Source of the DNA: Xanthomonas prunicola | GTDB lineage: Bacteria > Pseudomonadota > Gammaproteobacteria > Xanthomonadales > Xanthomonadaceae | Direction: 5' to 3' | DNA length: 64,000 bases | Assembly (NCBI RefSeq): GCF_002846205.1 | Contig: NZ_PHKV01000002.1 | Coordinates: forward strand, 248,001 to 312,000 | Shown here: positions 58,285 to 64,000 of the stretch, piece after piece | How the letters are laid out: every line of letters starts with the position of its first letter | Position numbering within the stretch: the first letter of the stretch is position 1 | Translations under genes and position numbers: made by a program | The notes under the pieces: model-generated | The model's input: the letters and a program-made list of their open reading frames with translations, nothing else | What the model was told of the DNA's origin: nothing | Databases searched by the model: none

Positions 58285-60993
58285 TCAAAGCATGTCCCAC
58301 TGCATCGACAGGTAGTAGCTGCGACCGGTGACGCCGGTCATCTGCCAGCGGCTGGGGATGTCCTTGTACGCTTCTTCCTTTCGGTTGGTGAGATTCAGGC
58401 CGCCCAGCTGGAAACTCAGCTTGTCGTTGACCTGATAGCCAAGCACTGCATCCAATTGCGTGCGCGCCTTCATGATGTGGCCTTCGCGCGCGAAGAAGCT
58501 GTCGCTGCTGTCCTGTTCGTACTCGCTGCGATGATTGAGCGACACGCGTGCCGAGTAATGCGCGCGCTCCCAGTACGCGGTGGCGTTCCAGGTTTGTTCG
58601 GACAGGTTGCGGATCTTGAAATCGGTATCGCGCTGCGGAATCACCCGGGTGAAGTTGGTGGTGACCCCAAAGCCATCGATCGGCAACCAGGCATCCAGCG
58701 ATTGCGTCCATCCCAGCTCGTAACCGCGAATCTTGACCTTGCTCGGATCATTGGTGGTGGCGGTGATCTCGTAGATATCGCCGTTACTGCTCACACAGTC
58801 GCCGGCTGCATTGCTGGACAGCGCAGTGCCGTTGAAGGCGGCCGGGCAGACGATGCTGTTGAAGGTGCCGTTCTTGATGTTTTTCCAGAACCCGGCCACG
58901 GTCAGCGCGCCGCCGTTGCCGTAATACCACTCCAGACTCAGGTCGGCCTGGTCGGCGGTCAGCGCCTTCAGATCGGTCTGACCCTGGGTGACGACATAGG
59001 TGGTGGTGCCGCCGGTATTGGTGCCGGTGGAGATCGTCGACGCGATGGCGGTGTTGCTGTCCAGAATCGGTCGCACCAGGACCTTGGCGGCCGCAAAACG
59101 CAGCAGCAGGTCTTCGCGCATGTCCAGCACCAGGTTCAGGCTGGGCAACCAATTGGAATATTCGTACGGCGCACGCGCGGTGCCCACCACCACATTGGCG
59201 TCGTCGCTCGCGGCTTGCGCCTGAGTCAGATAGGTGTCGGTGGTGCGCTTGGTATTTTCGTAGCGCATGCCGAGGTTGCCGCGCAGACGCATGCTGCCGA
59301 TGTCGGTGTCGATGCGCGCCATTGCATAGGCGGAGGAAATGTCGTTCTCGATGCTGTAGCTGCTCTGCGGTGCGAACAGCACCGGCACGGTGATGCCCGC
59401 GGCCGCCAGCGAGCGCGCATACGCTGCGACGTCCGGGGTGACCCAGCTGTCCTGCGAGGCCAGTTGTCCGTCGAGGAAGTTGCTGACCGTGCTGCTGGCG
59501 GCCGACAGTTCCGGGAACATGTCGAAGCCCGAGACCGCACCGGTCCTGAGCAGATAGAGGAAATCGCGCCTGCGCACATCGCGATCGAAGGTTTCGCGGC
59601 GGTATTTGCCACCGAAGCGCACTGCGTTCAACGCGCCCAGGTCCAGATACCGTTCGGCATCCAGTTGCAGCGACCATTCCTTGTTGCTGAGCGACTGGAT
59701 GGAGCCGTTGGGATATTCGCTACGCACCAGATTGGCCTTGTTCCAGGCACTGGCGTCGTCGGCGTCGGCATCGGTGGTCAGCGAGATCGCGTCGGGATTG
59801 GAGGTATCCAGCAGCGTTGCCGAGGGAATCCGGCCCAGGATCGCGGCGCGCTCGTTCTCGTCGGTCTTGCCCTGGGTGTAGTTGGCCGCGCCACTCAGCG
59901 TCCAGGCATCGCCCTTCCACTTGAAGTCGTAGGTGAGCAACTGGGTGGACAGATCGTGCTGTTCGATCTGGTGGTTGTTTTCCAGCCAGTAATCCGACGC
60001 CGCCACCTGTGTGGCGGTCAGCCCGTTGGTCTGCAGCACCGTCAGCGGACTGCGCTCGAACGAGTACACCAGCTGGTTCATGTCGTTGGCGGTCCTGTCC
60101 TGCGAATACAGCGCAGTGAGGTTCATCTCCAGCTGCTCGCTAGGCTTCCATTGCAACCCGCCATTGAACATCTTGCGCGTGGTCTCGCGCTCGATCGAGC
60201 GATAGCGCGGACGGCGTGGGATATACAACGTGCCGACGTCGGTGGCTTGCGTATACCAACGGTCGATCCACAGATAATCGGCGCGGTCCTTGAGCTTCTG
60301 ATAGCCGGCGCTGAGAAACACACCCAGATCGCCACCACCGAACTTGAACTGATCGATATAAGTGAGCACTCCCTTGGGCGTTGGCGAGCCGCCGGCAAAT
60401 TCGGAGTACTGGGTCTTGGCCGAGAACAACAGTTTGGTCTGCTGGTAGTCCAGCGGTTTGGTGGTGTTGATGTTGACCGTGCCGGACAGGCCACCGGCAT
60501 CCATGTCCGCCGACGGCGATTTGATCACCTCGATCCCGGCGGCCACTTCCGGCTGGATGATGTCGTAGCGGAACCCGTCGGTGAAGTCGGCGCTCTTGAT
60601 CACCTGGCCGTTGATCGTGGTGGCCGAATACTGCGGCCCAAGGCCACGCACGCTGATGGTGGAACCGCGCCCGTTGATGGTGGAGATCTGCACGCCGGGA
60701 ATGCGCTGGATCGCCTCGGCGATGTTCTCGGCAGGAAACTTGCCGATGTCCTGCGCCGAGATGCCATCGGTCATGCGCACATCGTCGCGCTTGTTGTCCA
60801 TCGCGGTGATCAGGCTCTTCTGGTACGAGCTGGTGACCTTGATGGTGTCGAGCTGGGAGATCTGTGCCGATGCTGCCGACGCTGCGTCCTGTGTCTGCGC
60901 GTTGGCGCCGCAAGCAAGCAGCGACAGCGCAATGGCAAGGGACAGCGACGAGGGCGAACAACAACGCAGCGAGGCACGCGGGAGAGGCGACAT
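58285..60993 (-). CDS. TonB-dependent receptor 3 of the GlcNAc locus
   Basis: Outer-membrane receptor of 902 aa heading the GlcNAc gene run; presumably imports a GlcNAc-containing oligosaccharide. ATG 60993 (MSPLPRASLRCC ... LLACGANAQTQ) has AGGA at a good distance; the frame opens 15 codons earlier. TonB-box-like LDTIKVTSSYQ, plug with DGISAQDIGKFPAENIAEAI and STISVRGLGPQYSATTINGQ, barrel ending YYLSMQWDML. Same subfamily as receptor 2. Followed after 154 nt by the GH2 gene. Its upstream region has a TTGACA promoter and two candidate operators. In Xanthomonas nag work such receptors were named Nix; which one this is cannot be told here. Confidence 0.92.
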   Translation of the reverse strand: MSPLPRASLRCCSPSSLSLAIALSLLACGANAQTQDAASAASAQISQLDTIKVTSSYQKSLITAMDNKRDDVRMTDGISAQDIGKFPAENIAEAIQRIPGVQISTINGRGSTISVRGLGPQYSATTINGQVIKSADFTDGFRYDIIQPEVAAGIEVIKSPSADMDAGGLSGTVNINTTKPLDYQQTKLLFSAKTQYSEFAGGSPTPKGVLTYIDQFKFGGGDLGVFLSAGYQKLKDRADYLWIDRWYTQATDVGTLYIPRRPRYRSIERETTRKMFNGGLQWKPSEQLEMNLTALYSQDRTANDMNQLVYSFERSPLTVLQTNGLTATQVAASDYWLENNHQIEQHDLSTQLLTYDFKWKGDAWTLSGAANYTQGKTDENERAAILGRIPSATLLDTSNPDAISLTTDADADDASAWNKANLVRSEYPNGSIQSLSNKEWSLQLDAERYLDLGALNAVRFGGKYRRETFDRDVRRRDFLYLLRTGAVSGFDMFPELSAASSTVSNFLDGQLASQDSWVTPDVAAYARSLAAAGITVPVLFAPQSSYSIENDISSAYAMARIDTDIGSMRLRGNLGMRYENTKRTTDTYLTQAQAASDDANVVVGTARAPYEYSNWLPSLNLVLDMREDLLLRFAAAKVLVRPILDSNTAIASTISTGTNTGGTTTYVVTQGQTDLKALTADQADLSLEWYYGNGGALTVAGFWKNIKNGTFNSIVCPAAFNGTALSSNAAGDCVSSNGDIYEITATTNDPSKVKIRGYELGWTQSLDAWLPIDGFGVTTNFTRVIPQRDTDFKIRNLSEQTWNATAYWERAHYSARVSLNHRSEYEQDSSDSFFAREGHIMKARTQLDAVLGYQVNDKLSFQLGGLNLTNRKEEAYKDIPSRWQMTGVTGRSYYLSMQWDML

Positions 60994-61234
60994 GAGAGAT
61001 CCTGAAGTGGAATGGCTGGACGACGACGCGACTGGCATTCCGATCGATCAGCGATGACAGATCCCGGGGCTGGCAACCCAACCACACGCGCACAGGTCAC
61101 CAGTCCCGGCCGTCCGGAACCGCCTGCGATCTGTTGTCTGCGAGCACCCCATACGGCCCCCCGTGGGTGCCGATGCCGCGTCCCTCCCGGGACGGACACC
61201 GCATGCCATTGCTGATCAACGGCCCTGACTGGAA

Positions 61235-61244
61235 AGTACCAATT
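61235..61244 (-). promoter_or_regulatory. Candidate NagQ half-operator at receptor 3 promoter
   Basis: AATTGGTACT on the minus strand, identical to ten bases in front of nagQ. It would lie just downstream of the predicted transcription start. Confidence 0.45.
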
Positions 61245-61256
61245 CAGTGAAGTTGA

Positions 61257-61285
61257 TTCTTATGGTCTCTAAAAGATCGTGTCAA
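61257..61285 (-). promoter_or_regulatory. Sigma-70-type promoter of receptor 3
   Basis: Minus strand TTGACA (61285-61280), 17-nt spacer, TAAGAA (61262-61257). Perfect -35 box, moderate -10 box. The leader would be about 250 nt. Confidence 0.5.
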
Positions 61286-61289
61286 CAGT

Positions 61290-61303
61290 CACTTTCGAAA
61301 GTG
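61290..61303. promoter_or_regulatory. Candidate LacI-type operator at receptor 3 promoter
   Basis: Perfect 14-bp palindrome CACTTTCGAAAGTG with central CG, immediately upstream of the -35 box. A plausible site for NagR; unproven. Confidence 0.45.
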
Positions 61304-61714
61304 TTTGAAAGCTCCCTGACGACGCACCCGATCCCTGCCTTCATTGACCTTCAACGGTTCGCACAAGGATATTGCGTGGGTACTGGGCATCGTTGTCACA
61401 GGACCAGTCACTGATCAATTTTTGGTGACCAGACCAATTCTGTGCAATCCACGTTGTAGTCATAGCTTCGCAGTCAGTGCGGGCTGCGTCACAGTCCTTT
61501 GCAGCGTGCTCATGTGTGTTCCAAGCAGGTATCGCGCGTCCTGGCTCAGGCGAACGCGTACTGCGATGACTCTGTGACGCGCCAAAACGACAACGTTGTC
61601 AACGGACGAGCCAGCCTGCCAGCCAGACGCCTGAAACGAACACGCCAACCGCGACGCATGCACGCTCATGGTGCAGAAGGCCGATGCGATGGTGCGCAGC
61701 CAGTGATACCGCTT

Positions 61715-62434
61715 CTAGCGCACTTGCCCCTGGTCATTGCGCAAAAACCCGCGCTCCGGGGTAGCAGTAAAGCCCAGCAATTGCAGTCCGATGCCCAGCA
61801 CCGCGTCCTGCGCTGGATCGACGCGCGACTGCAGTTGCCAGCGTCCATCGCGCCAGAGTTGCAACTGCGCCTCGGCCTGCACGCCGGCAGGCAACGCCGC
61901 GTCTGGCAGCAGAGTCAGCATGGCGGCGTCATCCATGCACTGCGGCTGCCCGGACAACTGCAACGGCGGCAGACCAGGAAGGTCGCCCGTGCCGCTGGCC
62001 AGCAGTTGCAGGCTGACCCGCCCACGCGCCTGCACGCAGCCGGTGGCATCAAATAGCAGATCGACCTGCTGCAGCTGCACGACCAGATCGATCAGCGCCA
62101 CGTCACCTGGCTGATGCAACAGCAGCTGGCCCTGTGCATTGCGAATGCCGTGTTGCGCGCCATCCACCAACAGCAGTTGCAGCTGCGTGGACTGTAAGTG
62201 CACCTGACGCTGGCCACGCAATAGCGGCCAAACGCGCGGTCGGACTGCGACATCGCCGAACGCGATGCCCTGCCATTGCACCTGCCGCAACGTGCCGGCC
62301 CATATCGAGCCCTCCACGTCCAGCACCGAGAACGGCAGCCCTTCGCGTGGCAGCACCAGGCGCAAGGGCAGCGACGCGATCAAGGCAACACCCAGCATCA
62401 GCACGAGGATCAAGGCCCAACGCAGACGTGTCAC
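61715..62434 (-). CDS. xcsN: Type II secretion protein N (XcsN)
   Basis: 239-aa inner-membrane protein of the type II secretion apparatus. GTG start at 62434 overlaps the gspM stop (GTGA). One N-terminal helix (RWALILVLMLGVALIASLPLRLVL) then a periplasmic beta-rich domain (VLDVEGSIWAGTLRQVQWQG, typical of GspN). Nothing type II-related follows it: gspD does not come next as it would in the xps order, so this is the xcs operon end. Confidence 0.85.
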   Translation of the reverse strand: MTRLRWALILVLMLGVALIASLPLRLVLPREGLPFSVLDVEGSIWAGTLRQVQWQGIAFGDVAVRPRVWPLLRGQRQVHLQSTQLQLLLVDGAQHGIRNAQGQLLLHQPGDVALIDLVVQLQQVDLLFDATGCVQARGRVSLQLLASGTGDLPGLPPLQLSGQPQCMDDAAMLTLLPDAALPAGVQAEAQLQLWRDGRWQLQSRVDPAQDAVLGIGLQLLGFTATPERGFLRNDQGQVR

Positions 62435-62907
62435 GGTGCCGATTCCGCAAAGCTGCAGCGTACGCGGAGTTGGCCCTGATCGCGCACGACGCTCAGCTGC
62501 GTCGGCGCTAAACCATGTGCTTGCCGCAGCCGCTCGAGCCAGCCGAACAAGGCGGCAGCCCCGACCGCGTCGATCTGTACGTCTACCCCGCCCGCAGCGC
62601 GACGTTGCTGAGACGTAATGCTGACGCCGGCATCGCGCGCGCTGCTGGCGATGATCCCGGCCAATGCCACCGGGCCCGGTGCGGCAATGCGGTTGGTTGT
62701 TGCCGCCTTCGTAGATACATCGAGAACCAGCTGCGCTGCATCGGCATAGTGCGCCCAGGCCCTGGCATGCCAGTGCCACAATGGGGTGTAAAGTGCATAC
62801 CAGCCGACGAATGCCGCCAGCGCTGCGCACATCACGCCCAGCATGAGCCGCTCTCGCGGCGCACGCGTCTGCCACCACTGCGTGCCGCGTTGCAACGCTG
62901 CGTTCAT
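62431..62907 (-). CDS. xcsM: Type II secretion protein M (XcsM)
   Basis: 158-aa inner-membrane platform protein partnering GspL. A short cytoplasmic start (NAALQRGTQWWQTRAPRERLML), one helix (GVMCAALAAFVGWYALY) and a periplasmic ferredoxin-like domain. Its ATG overlaps the gspL stop (ATGA) and its stop overlaps gspN. Confidence 0.85.
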   Translation of the reverse strand: MNAALQRGTQWWQTRAPRERLMLGVMCAALAAFVGWYALYTPLWHWHARAWAHYADAAQLVLDVSTKAATTNRIAAPGPVALAGIIASSARDAGVSITSQQRRAAGGVDVQIDAVGAAALFGWLERLRQAHGLAPTQLSVVRDQGQLRVRCSFAESAP

Positions 62908-63989
62908 CGCAACGGCTCCAGTGCGAACGGCGTGCGCAGGCGGTCGCCTTCGACCTGGCTGCTGCCGGGCTCCACGTGCCAGCCTGCCTCGGCCAGCCGC
63001 GCCGAGAGCTGTTGCAGACTGGCGTCATCGGTGTGTAGCAACGTCGCGCGCAACGGCCGTGTGGCGGTGTAGTCCAGCTGATCCAGTTCTGCAGCCGGAA
63101 GAGTATCGACTGCTGCGAACAAGGTGCTCAATTGCACCGCCAAGCGATCGGTCGCCGTCCCGGCCTGCCGACGCGTCTGCAATGCGGCTGGCACCGCGGC
63201 TGCATCGCGCACACCCAACTGCGTGGCGGCACGTGCGTGCAGCACCCGCGCACCGATCTCGTAGCGCAATGTCTGCGCCAGCAACAGCACCACCGGCGAT
63301 AGCAACACCAATGCAGCCAAGGCCGCCAGCCGGCGCAGACCGATCGTTTGCACAACCGCCGTCTTGGTCGCAAACGCGTGCTGCAGGAGATTGATCGGTG
63401 CATATGGCGCGCAGCGCGCAAAACAGGCAATGGACTGCGCAGTGTCGGCTGCCGGCGGCACTGCCGGCACGCGGTCGCCCAGCAGCGTGCGCGCAGCCTC
63501 CGGCTCCAGGCTGCAGGCCAAGCCTGCGCCGCGGATCAGCCAGCGGCCATCCCAGTGCATCACTGCTGCCGCATCGACACCAGGCTCCAGCAACAGGCAA
63601 TCTGGCACTACCGCATCGGGAACGACGCCGCACTGCATTGCGTGCGCCAACCACTGCTGCATGACTCCGCTGTCCACCGCGGCGACTAGGCGCGTGCCAT
63701 CGGCATCCGCACGATCGGCAATCACCACATGCAACGCCTGCGTTTCGACAGCCAGATGCTCGGCCAACTGCAGGCGGGCAGCGGCCACCGATTGCGCGAT
63801 GCTGCGGCCAGGCAGGGTCAACCAGCGTAGATGCACATCCACCCCCGGCACCACCAGGATGGTGCGTGCAGCCGGCGCGCGCGGCGTGGTGGCGGCTCCC
63901 ACCGACTGCACCTGCCCGTGCGTATCCACGCGCGCCGCAATGGGCTCGGCGGCCGCATCGGTTGGCAGCAATAGCAAGCTGGTCCTCAT
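62904..63989 (-). CDS. xcsL: Type II secretion protein L (XcsL)
   Basis: 361-aa platform protein that recruits the GspE ATPase to the membrane. A cytoplasmic actin-like half (1-215, LLLLPTDAAAEPIAARV...), one membrane helix (LAALAALVLLSPVVLLLAQTL, about 220-240) and a periplasmic domain. Overlaps gspM by ATGA. Its matching GspE (XcsE) would be right of the window; the XpsE at the left edge belongs to the other system. Confidence 0.87.
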   Translation of the reverse strand: MRTSLLLLPTDAAAEPIAARVDTHGQVQSVGAATTPRAPAARTILVVPGVDVHLRWLTLPGRSIAQSVAAARLQLAEHLAVETQALHVVIADRADADGTRLVAAVDSGVMQQWLAHAMQCGVVPDAVVPDCLLLEPGVDAAAVMHWDGRWLIRGAGLACSLEPEAARTLLGDRVPAVPPAADTAQSIACFARCAPYAPINLLQHAFATKTAVVQTIGLRRLAALAALVLLSPVVLLLAQTLRYEIGARVLHARAATQLGVRDAAAVPAALQTRRQAGTATDRLAVQLSTLFAAVDTLPAAELDQLDYTATRPLRATLLHTDDASLQQLSARLAEAGWHVEPGSSQVEGDRLRTPFALEPLR

Positions 63990-64000
63990 TCGTCGGAACC
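63986..64000 (-). CDS. Last codons of the preceding secretion gene (probably xcsK)
   Basis: The frame GGT TCC GAC GAA TGA ends in a stop overlapping the gspL ATG (ATGA), the same coupling as between L, M and N. Only four codons are visible; identity is from operon order. Confidence 0.4.
   Translation of the reverse strand, partial: GSDE

Larger units (their letters stand above)
60994..61714. other. Regulatory gap upstream of receptor 3
   Basis: 0.72 kb, AT-richer than its surroundings in 61230-61460. It holds the promoter and operator candidates listed separately, plus TTGGTGACCAGACCAA near 61422-61437, which resembles a GntR-type site. No gene seen. Confidence 0.55.

Noticed and set aside
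52439..61005. Several long plus-strand frames over nagX, GH89, GH2 and receptor 3
   Set aside because: Antisense shadows of long GC-rich genes, without recognisable domains.

Overview
The window is about 64 kb of GC-rich chromosomal DNA from a plant-associated gammaproteobacterium of the genus Xanthomonas. The evidence is the XpsE-type secretion ATPase without zinc finger, the XadA-type trimeric adhesin, several TonB-dependent receptors of the Xanthomonas/Caulobacter kind, a GlcNAc (nag) locus with paired LacI and GntR regulators, and the small palindromic GGGAAT-type repeats common in these genomes. The species cannot be fixed from the sequence alone.

Layout. 1-11.1 kb (minus strand): xpsE, the first gene of the Xps type II secretion operon, then a secreted subtilisin-like protease and a 2357-residue trimeric autotransporter adhesin (xadA). 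12-28 kb: housekeeping genes, namely purL, dsbC, xerD, an RDD membrane protein, lptF-lptG with a small membrane protein, pepA, a small membrane protein, holC and valS. 28-38 kb: two TonB-dependent receptors, slt and cca, with two copies of a long palindromic intergenic element. 39.6-45.5 kb (plus strand): pgaABCD (hmsHFRS) for poly-beta-1,6-GlcNAc, behind a sequence that matches a sigma-54 promoter well. 46-61 kb (minus strand): GlcNAc use, with TonB-dependent receptor, Tat-exported GH2 glycosidase, GH89 alpha-N-acetylglucosaminidase, NagX, NagQ (GntR), NagP (transporter), NagR (LacI), NagB-II and NagA. 61.7-64 kb (minus strand): gspN, gspM and gspL, the end of a second type II secretion operon (Xcs type, because N is last and no gspD follows it).

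How the genes work together. The right half is centred on N-acetylglucosamine. One operon builds and exports a GlcNAc polymer. The converging operons import a GlcNAc-containing ligand, trim it in the periplasm, move GlcNAc inward and convert it to fructose-6-phosphate. NagX (related to human HGSNAT) and GH89 (related to human NAGLU) sit side by side. In lysosomes these two enzymes act in sequence on terminal glucosamine, which suggests a similar acetylate-then-cleave step here. The two type II systems at the window edges would export hydrolases such as the protease beside xpsE.

Other notable points are two in-frame insertions of GGGAAT palindromic elements inside purL, a low-GC patch inside valS, a perfect 22-bp palindrome upstream of one receptor gene, and a promoter with candidate LacI-type and GntR-type sites in front of the GlcNAc-locus receptor.
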